Origin: Clostridiaceae bacterium
Lineage (GTDB): Bacteria; Bacillota; Clostridia; DSM-8532
Assembly (NCBI GenBank): GCA_012521105.1
Contig: JAAYNA010000039.1
Span: 1 to 64,000, forward strand
Direction of reading: 5' to 3'
Length of the DNA: 64,000 nucleotides
Under the pieces are notes generated by a model that saw only the letters and a program-made list of their open reading frames with translations, made no database searches and was not told where the DNA came from. Shown piece by piece: positions 27,707 to 37,104 of the stretch. The translations under genes and the position numbers were made by a program. How positions within the stretch are numbered: the first letter of the stretch is position 1; each line of letters begins with the position of its first letter.

Positions 27707-28693
27707 TTAATTAATCTCCATCAATAAAAGTTCAATAGCAAGCCTGCCATCAATTTGACCTGTCTTAACAGCCAGATCTGTTTCAGCACATTTATTGGTC
27801 AGGCTTTTTAAAATATCCATGGAAAAATTGGAGGCCTGCCTTCTGGTCTTTTCCATATAATAGGGCATAATACCCAGCAACTTTGCCATTTCCGCCTGTG
27901 GCACCCTTTTTTCTTCCAGCTTTTTGGTCTTCAACAGAATAGAAAATTGTCTTCCGATCATTGCCATAATTAAAGGAACAGGTTCCTTCATTTCTATAAG
28001 CTCGTCCATAATTTGTATGGCATCTGACATTCTCCGCTGGGACATAGCATCAATGAGATCGAAAATCCTTGCCTTCGCATTTTTTGTAATCACATCGGTT
28101 ATAATGCTTCGGGTTACCTCTGTTTTTTCCCCCATGTAGCAAACTATTTTTTCTATTTCCAGAAGCATAAAAGTCATGTCAGGTTCAAGAAGATTCACAA
28201 AAAAGGCAGCATCGCTTCCACTAATCCGCTTTTTATACGATGCAAATACTTTTATTACCCACTTAGTCAAAGCATCAGCCTTCTGCCAGCCGCATTCAAC
28301 AATCAGAGCATATTTTTTTAATGCTTTATAAAGGGAAGTTCTTTTATCGGGCTGACTCTGAATGAATATTAAACATATGTAGTCGGGGAGAGACTTAAAA
28401 AAGTCATCGTATCGTTGCTGTTTCTCTCCGGTTTTAAAAAGATTACTTTCCTTTACAACAACTACCCGCCTCTCTGAAAAAGCAGGAAATATAGATACCG
28501 CATCCTCTACTTGCTCAAAAGTTACCTTTTCTTCAAATACATTATAGTTTAAGGTTTTTGCATTTTCGGGCAGCACCGTTTTTATAATTTCATTAACGTA
28601 ATGCCTTACTAAAAATTGTTCAGGCCCTGTGAAAAAATATAATTTTCCTATATTTTTTTCTTTAAGTTGTTTTTTTAAGTTTTTCATACCCAT
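27707..28693 (-). CDS. holA: DNA polymerase III subunit delta
   Basis: Clamp-loader subunit that opens the beta clamp. The 328-aa protein shows the HolA pattern: KLYFFTGPEQFLVRHYVNEI at the start, VVVVKESNLF and a C-terminal helical collar domain (LGIMPYYMEKTRRQASNFS). It follows comEC in the same direction, a common Firmicutes arrangement. Confidence 0.92.
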   Translation of the reverse strand: MGMKNLKKQLKEKNIGKLYFFTGPEQFLVRHYVNEIIKTVLPENAKTLNYNVFEEKVTFEQVEDAVSIFPAFSERRVVVVKESNLFKTGEKQQRYDDFFKSLPDYICLIFIQSQPDKRTSLYKALKKYALIVECGWQKADALTKWVIKVFASYKKRISGSDAAFFVNLLEPDMTFMLLEIEKIVCYMGEKTEVTRSIITDVITKNAKARIFDLIDAMSQRRMSDAIQIMDELIEMKEPVPLIMAMIGRQFSILLKTKKLEEKRVPQAEMAKLLGIMPYYMEKTRRQASNFSMDILKSLTNKCAETDLAVKTGQIDGRLAIELLLMEIN

Positions 28694-28743
28694 AGTTTTT
28701 CCTTTGCCATATTGTTTATCATAATTTTATTATAACAATACAT

Positions 28744-31134
28744 TCAGTGCAATTGCGCACAATCATCAGTCAGAAAGAAAGTATATCTGTTATTCCTTAC
28801 CCAGGAACTTACCCGGTAATTATTGCCGTTGCTTTGAACAATTATGGCACCGCATTTTTCTGTGGTATATATCCTGGCTCCCGCCATGAGCAAGCGCTCT
28901 ATTACTTCATCCGACGGGTGCCCGTAATTATTCCTTCCCACACTTATAATCGCTGCTTCGGGTTTGACTATATTCAAAAAGTCAGGTGTTGTGCTTTCTC
29001 TGCCACCGTGATGGGCAACTTTAAGTATATCACAGTCAATATTATCGCCATGCTTTAATAAAAATTTTTCAGCTTCTGCTTCAATATCACCTGTAAAAAG
29101 AATTTCTAAGTCTCCAAATCTTAGCATTCCACAGATAGAAGTATTATTCAGGTTACCGGCGAAAGAGGTGTTCATAGAAGGAGGGTTTAACACTTCAAAG
29201 GTTGTTTTATTGTCCAGATTAATGGTATCACCTTCATTATAGAAAAAAACGGGTATATTTTTACCTTCACAAAGATTAATCAGCTTACTGAAATCCTTTT
29301 CTGTATTTGGGTATTCAGGTAATCCCACCGAATTAACATGAAATATATCAATTAATGTTAATACTCCCGCCATATGATCTGAATGGGCATGGGTCACTAT
29401 AGCCATATCAATATGAGATATTTTCTCATGCATTAACATGGGAAGAATTATCTGCTTGCCGTGGTAACCAGTTTCTTCTTCATTATGAGTACCACCTCCG
29501 TCAATAAGATAATTCCTGCCTTCGGGAGTCTGTATCAGAATACAGTCACCCTGACCCACGTCTGCGAAAATAACCTTTAAATGTGCGGGCGTAATTCCCT
29601 GTACAACGAGAAAAAGTCCAATCACAAAAGCACAGGCAATTACTGCCGATTTATTATGCTTAAAAAAACCAATTCCATAAATTCCCCACAGAAACACCAG
29701 TGTATAATAAAGAAAAATAGACCAGTAACTCCAATGGTGCATATATATTTCAGCCCATTCAACCGATGCACATTTATCGGTTACAGCAAGTATGAAATGC
29801 AGGACGGCTTCAAGGGCATAACCTGTTATCTCGCCGGGAAAGGGATGAATACTTCGGACAATAATGCATACAGCACCTAAAGTTGTAGCAAAGCCTGTTA
29901 CAGGCACAACTAAAAGGTTTGAAAAAAGTGAAATAAGGGATACTTTGTTAAAATACATTATTAGCAGCGGTAATACTCCTGCCTGGGCTGATATTGTGGC
30001 AGCTATTGTTTCGCTGATAAACCCGGGTATTTTGGCGGGAAAAATACCTCTAACCCTTTTATACAAAACTCCGAGTCCCAGGGTTGCCCCAACCGATAAC
30101 TGAAATCCCACATCAAAAAACATGAAGGGATTTATAAGTAAAAGTACAAGAACAGCTACTGCAACCGAGTTTACAAGTTCGGCTTTTCTGTATAATGCCC
30201 TTCCAAGCAATAATAATACCGCCATAACCGATGCTCTTAAAACAGAGGACTCCATCCCGGTTAGCAGAAGATACAGAAAAATAAAAGGTATTGCAATGAT
30301 AGCACTTACTTTACGATCTACTCCAACCATACTTAATAACCATAGGAGGGGGAAAATAAGGAAAGCAAGGTTTGCGCCTGAAACTGCCATTATATGAGTA
30401 AGGCCTGAAGCACTGAAAGCATTTTCCATTGATTCAGTAAGGTTTTCTCTGTAACCAATGAGCATTGCTCCTATTAATGCTGCCTTTTCACAAGAGAGAT
30501 TCTTTTCCAGCGAAGTGAGTATGTACCGGCGCATACTTAAACCAAACCTTTTTACAGGTAGATTTCTTATAAATCCGGCCTTTTTTACATTGTTTTCATT
30601 TATAGATAATGTAGCAGGTATCCTCTTAGTGTAAAGGTAATTTCTGTAATTAAAACCGCCGGGATTTCTCGATCCTGGCGGATTCCTGAGAACCCCGGTT
30701 AAAATCAGTCCTGTACCCAGAGAATAATCCTCAGCATCCTTAAAATTGTATACATTAATCAGCACTGTTCTTCTTATATCTGGTTCTTCATTGTTGATAT
30801 TTTCAATAAAAAATTCAAAAGCTATCCTGTTGTTTTCTGCTTTACACTCGCTATTTACATAACCTGTCACGGTTATGCGATTCTCATAATACGGTACCAG
30901 GGGTTGTGAAAGAATTGTATATTGAAAAGCAAAATTTGTGAAACCCAAAATTACAAATATCCCGCACAGCAAAAAACTCCCTGCAAACCGAATATTCCTT
31001 TTTGCTCCATACCACGGAAGAAACATAAGCACAGGGAACAGCATAATAATGATAAAAATCTGCCTTATATAATAAGCAAGTACAATACCGGCACAATAGG
31101 CTATTGCAGCTTGTATCACAGGCCTTTTCATCAT
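28744..31134 (-). CDS. comEC: ComEC/Rec2 DNA internalisation protein
   Basis: Integral membrane channel for uptake of single-stranded DNA in transformation. The 796-aa protein has an N-terminal DUF4131-type domain with membrane segments (about 1-220), the Competence domain with about eight to ten helices (220-500, with GLTHIMAVSGANLAF), and a C-terminal metallo-beta-lactamase-like domain with HAHSDHMAG. The full fold appears intact. No comEA or comEB gene is adjacent in this window, so uptake is not proved. Confidence 0.93.
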   Translation of the reverse strand: MMKRPVIQAAIAYCAGIVLAYYIRQIFIIIMLFPVLMFLPWYGAKRNIRFAGSFLLCGIFVILGFTNFAFQYTILSQPLVPYYENRITVTGYVNSECKAENNRIAFEFFIENINNEEPDIRRTVLINVYNFKDAEDYSLGTGLILTGVLRNPPGSRNPGGFNYRNYLYTKRIPATLSINENNVKKAGFIRNLPVKRFGLSMRRYILTSLEKNLSCEKAALIGAMLIGYRENLTESMENAFSASGLTHIMAVSGANLAFLIFPLLWLLSMVGVDRKVSAIIAIPFIFLYLLLTGMESSVLRASVMAVLLLLGRALYRKAELVNSVAVAVLVLLLINPFMFFDVGFQLSVGATLGLGVLYKRVRGIFPAKIPGFISETIAATISAQAGVLPLLIMYFNKVSLISLFSNLLVVPVTGFATTLGAVCIIVRSIHPFPGEITGYALEAVLHFILAVTDKCASVEWAEIYMHHWSYWSIFLYYTLVFLWGIYGIGFFKHNKSAVIACAFVIGLFLVVQGITPAHLKVIFADVGQGDCILIQTPEGRNYLIDGGGTHNEEETGYHGKQIILPMLMHEKISHIDMAIVTHAHSDHMAGVLTLIDIFHVNSVGLPEYPNTEKDFSKLINLCEGKNIPVFFYNEGDTINLDNKTTFEVLNPPSMNTSFAGNLNNTSICGMLRFGDLEILFTGDIEAEAEKFLLKHGDNIDCDILKVAHHGGRESTTPDFLNIVKPEAAIISVGRNNYGHPSDEVIERLLMAGARIYTTEKCGAIIVQSNGNNYRVSSWVRNNRYTFFLTDDCAQLH

Positions 31135-31136
31135 TG

Positions 31137-31622
31137 CTACAGAACCTTTTCAAAAATAAATACTCCACTGTTATTTTCTGAATCATTTATTTCAAGGGTT
31201 TTTATACACGACATCCCCATTTTTCTCCAGAAGCTTATTCCCGCCTTATTCTCTTCTGAGACCGACAAATATACCCGTTTTACGTTGAGATGTTCTGAAG
31301 CATGTTTGCACAAAAGATTAAAGGAATACGTTCCATATTGTTTCCTCTGCCAGGCCGTATCAATTAAAAATGTTCGTATCCATAACACAGTTTCTCTTAT
31401 TTTTTTAAGCTCGCCGATTATCAGGCCGATAATGGTTTCATTTTCGGTGTATATACCCGAAACAAATGAATCAGGACAAATTTTCAAAACATCCTCTGCT
31501 TTTTTTCGGCCTGTTGCAAACCTATAAGAATCAGATTCACCATACCAATATTTTACCATATTTATGCTATCACCATTAATTGGCTTTATGTTAATCTTTT
31601 CACCTTTTATATACAATTTCAT
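31137..31622 (-). CDS. GNAT family N-acetyltransferase
   Basis: 161-aa protein with the GNAT fold: IIGLIIGELKKI, then the acetyl-CoA loop WQRKQYGTYSFNLLCKHA and a C-terminal RVYLSVSEENKAGISFWRKM. The substrate is unknown. The start is uncertain; ATG 31622 lies inside the 3' end of the upstream gene and has only a poor ribosome site, so a longer form from 31670 is possible. comEC starts three bases after its stop. Confidence 0.78.
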   Translation of the reverse strand: MKLYIKGEKINIKPINGDSINMVKYWYGESDSYRFATGRKKAEDVLKICPDSFVSGIYTENETIIGLIIGELKKIRETVLWIRTFLIDTAWQRKQYGTYSFNLLCKHASEHLNVKRVYLSVSEENKAGISFWRKMGMSCIKTLEINDSENNSGVFIFEKVL

Positions 31623-31630
31623 TATGGTTA

Positions 31631-33118
31631 TTACTTCAAACCGCCTTCGCTTAAAATAGGCTTGTACCATGAATAAAAGCCCTGATATGGATTCCAGTAA
31701 TTCGCACTCTTTTCTCCACGTATGGTATTTTTAAACAGGACAGCCTGCTGATTTCGGAATAGAGGTAGAATGAAAGATTCATCCCTCCCATAGCCCAAAT
31801 CCTGCTGCATTCTTTTTATGGTATCGGTTAAAGCCTCCCAGGGTTTTAATACATCGGAAACCGGCGACAGGTCATATTTTCCGTTGCGGATTTCCCGCTT
31901 AAAGCTATTTTTATTAATTGATACAATCTCAGCTTCTATTCCTGCATCACCTAAAATGTTTACAAGGAAGTTGGCAGTGTGAAGCTTTGGAAGATCCTGA
32001 TGCGGTACGGCAATTAAGATTTTATCCAGTTTTCTGTTGTAATAAGTAAATATATTTTTCTTTTCATCATAGTTAAGCCCTGACCTGATTAACTCTTCTC
32101 TGAAACCATCAATGTCGATCGGTTCCTGGCTGTATTCATCAAAGTACTGGACCTGCCCCAGATTCAACTCGTGTAGCCTGTATGCGACATACCTGAACAG
32201 CGCTTCCTGCCTTCTGGACTGGCCAAAAATGCTGTCAGGATTCACATACAGAAAATGACTTTCGTTTGAGGGAAACACCCTGAAATCAATATCTGTTCTG
32301 TAGTGGTACTTTGAAAAATCAACATTCTTAACAAAAGCAACATCTATCTCATTATTTTGGAAAGCATTCAGCATTTCCTCTTCCTCATATATCTTAAATA
32401 CTATATTTTCGAGATAGGGCTCTGCATACCACCAATTATTATTTTTTACAAGCCTGAGTTCGTCATCGGTCATGGTATCAAAACAGTATGGCCCTGTTCC
32501 TGTAACATCATCCTCTTTTTCATAAGTCTGCGGCAGTATGGGAAAAACAAGTTTTTTAATAAAGGCATCGTCGGGCTTATTTAGCGTAATTTCAAATTCT
32601 GAACTGCTTATTATATTAAACTCCTTAATATTATTAGTAATACCGGTTTCATAAAAGGGGCTGTCCGAATTTTCAAGTTCCCTAATGGTATACCTCACAT
32701 CATAGGAAGTTAATTCCCGTCCGTTATGAAATCTCACATCCCTTTTCAATTTAAAATTCCACACTGTAAACGCTGTATGGCTATAGCCATCAACCAGCCA
32801 CGGTTCAAAATTATTCTCACTTGACTGAATAAAAAGCGGCTCGTAAATAAATAGAAATATATAACTGACATATCTGCCCGAAGTGGTAAAAGGATTCAGG
32901 GAATCTACAGGGGTTGTTGCCAGTGTAAGGGTTCCTCCGTGAACGGGTCCGCTATCAATAAGTTTTACCTGCTTATCGACAGGCTCAGTAGAAGTAACCG
33001 GCACTGTTGGAATTAAGTCGTGCCCTTCACTGAATACCTGACTGGATTCACAGCCCGCTAATAAATGAACTATGAAAAATATAACAATAGCAGCAATTAA
33101 TATTCTGTTTTCTTTCAT
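31631..33118 (-). CDS. ABC transporter substrate-binding lipoprotein, family 5
   Basis: 495-aa lipoprotein of the peptide/nickel/dipeptide-binding (SBP_bac_5) type. It has a type II signal with lipobox LLAGC, then the family stretch GGTLTLATTPVDSLNPFTTSG and the DVRYTIRELENSDSPF region. No permease or ATPase genes lie beside it, so it must borrow a transporter encoded elsewhere or act as an orphan sensor. Ligand unknown. Confidence 0.85.
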   Translation of the reverse strand: MKENRILIAAIVIFFIVHLLAGCESSQVFSEGHDLIPTVPVTSTEPVDKQVKLIDSGPVHGGTLTLATTPVDSLNPFTTSGRYVSYIFLFIYEPLFIQSSENNFEPWLVDGYSHTAFTVWNFKLKRDVRFHNGRELTSYDVRYTIRELENSDSPFYETGITNNIKEFNIISSSEFEITLNKPDDAFIKKLVFPILPQTYEKEDDVTGTGPYCFDTMTDDELRLVKNNNWWYAEPYLENIVFKIYEEEEMLNAFQNNEIDVAFVKNVDFSKYHYRTDIDFRVFPSNESHFLYVNPDSIFGQSRRQEALFRYVAYRLHELNLGQVQYFDEYSQEPIDIDGFREELIRSGLNYDEKKNIFTYYNRKLDKILIAVPHQDLPKLHTANFLVNILGDAGIEAEIVSINKNSFKREIRNGKYDLSPVSDVLKPWEALTDTIKRMQQDLGYGRDESFILPLFRNQQAVLFKNTIRGEKSANYWNPYQGFYSWYKPILSEGGLK

Positions 33119-33127
33119 ATCACAACC

Positions 33128-33926
33128 TCATTCAGTCATCATAAAAAGGGCAGCTCCTGTTCCGCTTATACTGCGCCCTCCTCTGTGTGAGAAAAAAAGC
33201 TCCTTTTCACAAACCGTACATCTGTTTATATCACGAATATTTGAGTAACTTAAACCCTCTTGGGTTAGTGTATTTATAATTATGTTTACCAGGTCAATCT
33301 TCCATTTGCCTCCACCGCTTGCAAACGCATCGGAACATCCCGGAAAAGTATTTAAGAATTCCTCGTAAACATCCTTTCCTACCTCAAAACAGCATTTCCT
33401 GATGCATGGGCCTATAACCGCATTAATATCTGAACTTACGCAGTTAAAATTTTCTTTCATAATCTTCACAGCTTTTGCAGATATCTTTTGTAATGTACTT
33501 CGCCATCCCGAATGTACAAGACCAATAACTTTTTTAGAGCTGTCATACAGATAAACTGGTACACAGTCAGCATGAAAGGTAACAAGGGCTACATTCCTGT
33601 CCGAAGTAATAAGCCCGTCAGAGTCCCCAAAGGTTCTGTCTCTTATAATCCCCATTCCACTATGTTTTTTATTAACTAATGTGATATCAGAACCATGAAC
33701 CTGCCTGGTTAAAACCATATTTTCAATAGGTATTCCTATATTTTCAGACAGCAGCTCAAAATTTCTTACTACATTTTCCCGGCTGTCATCGCGCTGAAAA
33801 CTTAAGTTCAACGAGTCATACGGGAACTTGCTTACGCCTCCATGCCGTGTTGTAAAAAATAGCTCTGGCTTTTAACTCATCACCAACCGGGATTGGAATC
33901 CACATAGGCATATCAGATTTTGCCAT
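33128..33926 (-). CDS. pgeF: PgeF/YfiH family protein, apparent frameshift
   Basis: Multicopper-oxidase-fold (laccase-domain) enzyme related to PgeF, with purine nucleosidase or peptidoglycan-editing activity. The main frame (33128-33811) has GDSDGLITSD, FHADCVPVYLYD, VHSGWRST and IGPCIRKCCFEV, giving the His/Cys metal site. Its N terminus is interrupted: the ATG at 33926 has a good ribosome site (GGAGG, nine bases upstream), but a T6 run (+ strand A6 at 33854-33859) puts it out of frame. With T5 the protein would read through RAIFTTRHGGVSKFPYDSLNL, the normal family start. Either a base was wrongly called or the gene is phase-shifted. The coordinates given are for the restored gene. Confidence 0.75.
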
Positions 33927-34114
33927 GTTAATGAAACCTCCGGGTATGCAGGCCTAAAAAGATGTACATTGCTTTTCAGGCCTGTAGAAAAAGATACCGT
34001 ACTGTGAATAAAATCCCTTAGACGCAGAATCTACATTAGCTGTCAAAATACATTTACTCATCATTAGAGTAACATAACACTTATATCTGTACAAGTGGAA
34101 ATAATAGAAGAAAA

Positions 34115-34243
34115 GCTTTTATTTCTGAAAACAGTTTTATGTAATACAGGCAGGGGTCTGTGACTTTGAGGTTAAGCTCTCCAACTGTTAATTCAGAAAT
34201 AAAAGCCCTGATCTTTCAACATATCTTGAAGACTACAGACCCC
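34115..34243. repeat. Two interleaved inverted repeats in the dpaB-pgeF gap
   Basis: The 356-bp gap between 33927 and 34282 holds repeat 1 (34115-34136 and 34183-34206, core TTTATTTCTGAA) and repeat 2 (GGGGTCTGT at 34153-34161, ACAGACCCC at 34235-34243). Their order left1-left2-right1-right2 is interleaved, a pseudoknot-like topology. No gene is seen in the gap. It may be a structured RNA, a terminator complex or a small repeat. Confidence 0.6.
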
Positions 34244-34282
34244 GCTGAATGAAGTGTAATCTGTAAAGAGAATAATTTTAAA

Positions 34283-34861
34283 TCATACAAGTACCGGTTC
34301 TATTTGTTTGCTGTTAAATGCAGCTTCTACGGCAGGTATAAAAAGATCCATACGGCACACAAGCGAGTTGTATTTCTTTTCAGGATCATCCTGTCTGTAT
34401 GGAACGAAGTATATGTTTTTTGTGTTTTGCAAAAGCCCTATGTTTTTTGCATTCGCTCCTAATCCATCATTTGTTGCGATCCCCAATAAAACCGGTCTGT
34501 TATTTCTAAGATGGGCCTTACAGGCCATAGTCACAGGTGTGTCTGTTATACCGTTTGCAAGTTTTGCCAGTGTATTTCCTGTACATGGCATCACTACCAT
34601 AAGATCAAGGTTTTTGGACGGTCCAATTGGTTCAGCATCAACTATTGAATCTATGCATTTTTTCCCGGTAATCACTTTTATCTGTTCAAGAAAAAAGCTT
34701 GACGTTCCAAATCGGGTATCTGTCGATTTAACCATAAAGGATACCACGGGAAGGATATCTGCACCCAAAAAAACAAGTTTCTCCATTTGTATCAGCGCAT
34801 TTTGTAATGTGCAAAAAGAGCCGGTCAATCCAAAGCCAATTTTTTTCCCTGATATGCTCAC
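34283..34861 (-). CDS. dpaB: Dipicolinate synthase subunit B
   Basis: Flavoprotein-like subunit that, with DpaA, makes dipicolinic acid for the spore core from dihydrodipicolinate. The 192-aa protein shows the phosphopantothenoylcysteine-decarboxylase-like flavoprotein pattern (KIGFGLTGSFCTLQNALIQM at the start; VMPCTGNTLAKLANGITDTP). It overlaps dpaA by four bases. This pair marks the organism as a spore former. Confidence 0.94.
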   Translation of the reverse strand: MSISGKKIGFGLTGSFCTLQNALIQMEKLVFLGADILPVVSFMVKSTDTRFGTSSFFLEQIKVITGKKCIDSIVDAEPIGPSKNLDLMVVMPCTGNTLAKLANGITDTPVTMACKAHLRNNRPVLLGIATNDGLGANAKNIGLLQNTKNIYFVPYRQDDPEKKYNSLVCRMDLFIPAVEAAFNSKQIEPVLV

Positions 34862-35727
34862 TTTTTCCTTCCTCCTTCCACCAGAATATTATCAACAGTT
34901 TTTTTGATTATCTCTGCTGCTGTAAGCGGAGCCACTTTTCCAGGAAGACTTAGTGCCCAATCGATTTTTAACCCAAGTTCCTTGGCATAATTGAAATCAA
35001 TTCCGCCGGGATAAGAGGCTAAATCTATCAGGTAGCAATCCGGACGTATCTTATTTAATATATCTGCTGTGATATATTGGTATGGTATTGTATTTATAAT
35101 TACATTCATGTCTGTTATGTATCGTTCCAGATCATTTAAGTGAACCGGCTTATATCCGAAAGCCTCTGTCCAGCTCAGATCTGAATAAGTTCTTGCTGCA
35201 ACCCAAATCTCAGCACCAAAGCCCGATAATATCCGTGCCAGTACTTTTCCTATCCTTCCATAGCCCATTATAAGTATCCTGCTGTTATGAATTGTTCTGG
35301 GAATGGAGCTCATTATAAGTTCCACAGCACCTTCTGCTGCAGGTATAGCATTTAACACAGCCATATCCTCCCGTTCCAGCAAATCGATATAAGATACGCC
35401 CCTGTTATCAAGGTTTTTTTTAACTTCTTTTTCAATTTTGCCTGCTACAAAAAGAACATTCTTAGGTATCATTTCAATCAGAGTATCAAGTGGAAGTGTC
35501 TCTTCAGAAAAAGGCATATTGACATACCCGCCTGCAGAAGTCAGTGGGATTCCACATATTATTACATCACAGTCTGTAATCATTTGAGCTAAACTTGAAT
35601 TTTTCTTTTTTACATTTTTTTTATCAAACCCATATATTTCAACCCAATGATATTCCTTTTTTAATAATTCGGCAAGGTAGAAGTTTCTCATATCACCGCC
35701 GATAACAAGATACTTTGGTTTTTGCAT
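34858..35727 (-). CDS. dpaA: Dipicolinate synthase subunit A
   Basis: 289-aa Rossmann-fold protein, first gene of the dpaA-dpaB pair. It has the DpaA start KYLVIGGDMRNFYLAELL and the NAD-binding motif ILIMGYGRIGKVLARILSG. The ATG at 35727 follows GGGGGTATTTTA. The B. subtilis order (M16 peptidase, spoVFA, spoVFB) is kept. Sporulation control in the mother cell is expected but I cannot identify a sigma-K promoter with confidence. Confidence 0.94.
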   Translation of the reverse strand: MQKPKYLVIGGDMRNFYLAELLKKEYHWVEIYGFDKKNVKKKNSSLAQMITDCDVIICGIPLTSAGGYVNMPFSEETLPLDTLIEMIPKNVLFVAGKIEKEVKKNLDNRGVSYIDLLEREDMAVLNAIPAAEGAVELIMSSIPRTIHNSRILIMGYGRIGKVLARILSGFGAEIWVAARTYSDLSWTEAFGYKPVHLNDLERYITDMNVIINTIPYQYITADILNKIRPDCYLIDLASYPGGIDFNYAKELGLKIDWALSLPGKVAPLTAAEIIKKTVDNILVEGGRKK

Positions 35728-35818
35728 TAAAATACCCCCTGCATACATACTAAGATCATTACATATACTCCATCCTATGAAAATCAGGGGGTTCAAGTGC
35801 TTGTTCGGTTTTTACTTA

Positions 35819-37077
35819 TTAAAAATCAATTTTATCAAGAAGATGAGGATCAAAGTCAATATCACCAATGGCCGACAACCCTATCTGTTCAGGTCTGAAG
35901 ATATCTTCAATAACCTCTTTAATACTGTCACGGCTTATCTTATTTATGCTGTCCAACACTTCCTCTGGTGTTCTGACCCGGCCTAACATTAATTGGGATT
36001 TACCCATGCTGTTCATTCTGCCACTGGTACTATCCAGACTGATTATGAAATTACCCTTTAGCTGATTTTTTGCTTTTTCTACATCAGTTTCTGTCAGAAA
36101 GTCGCTTGTTAATGATACAAGCTCATTCTGAATGTGTTTTACCACATCCATAAAGCTACCGGGACTTGAGGCAGCATAAATCACAAACATACCCGTGTCC
36201 CTGTATGAGGTTGGGTAGGAATATATTGAATAAGCAAGACCTAATTCCTCGCGAACTTTTTGAAACAGACGTGAGCTCATTCCACCACCTAAAATATTGT
36301 TAAGAGCCAACAACGAATACAAACTCTCCTCACCATGCTTTATACCGGGAAAACCAATACACATATGAACCTGTTCGGTTTCTTTTCTTTTGACCTTCAT
36401 ACTCCGGTTAAACCACGGTTTAAGTGCATTAAACTCATATAAACTATTTGATTTCCATTCACCGAAGTACTTTTGTACAAGTTCAATCAGGTAATTTTCA
36501 TCGAAATTACCTGCGACTGAAATAACACTGTTTTCGGGAACATAAAAGGTATTCATGTAATCAATAATCTTTTCCCTTGTAATGGACGCTATGGATTTGT
36601 AGCTTCCAAGTATTGGATAGCTTAAGGGGTTTCCACTCCAAACCTCTTCGGATAACATGTCATGGACTAATTCCTCAGGGTAATCTTCATACATGCTTAT
36701 TTCTTCTGCAACAACTCTCTTTTCGGTCTCTATATGTACCGGGTCAAAAGTAGAGTTAAAAAGCATATCCGAAATTAATTCCATTGCAGTTTTTAAATCC
36801 TCATCAAGCGTTTTGGTATAAATACAGGTACATTCCTTTCCGGTAAAAGCATTAAGTTGCCCTCCAACGTTATCAATCGTCATTGCTATGTCCTTAGCCG
36901 TTTTTGTTTCTGTACCTTTAAACAGCATATGTTCGATAAAGTGGATATACCGTTTTGCTCATAGGTTTCGTAGCGTGAACCTGTTCCAATCCAAAGCCCA
37001 AACGAAACAGAACGTACAAAAGGCAGTTTCTCATACACCAGAGTCAGACCGTTATTTAAAACCAATTCCTTATACAT
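35819..37077 (-). CDS. M16 family zinc peptidase, apparent frameshift
   Basis: Insulinase-like peptidase of the YmxG/MlpA type. The N-terminal frame (start 37077, ribosome site GGGGGAAACT) reads YKELVLNNGLTLVYEKL to EQNGIS; the next frame reads HFIEHMLFKGT. The zinc motif HxxEH therefore sits exactly at the frame break near 36941-36945, where one base seems missing from TCCAC (a restored TCNCAC would join the two frames). The rest (to 35819) is intact. In B. subtilis the homologue precedes the dipicolinate synthase genes, as here. Confidence 0.75.
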
Positions 37078-37104
37078 AGTTTCCCCCATTAGTTTAAGTT
37101 TGTG

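Noticed and set aside
30922-31527. 201-codon plus-strand open frame opposite comEC and the acetyltransferase
   Set aside because: It is antisense to two well-supported genes, with no ribosome site and with odd composition rich in Tyr, His and Pro.
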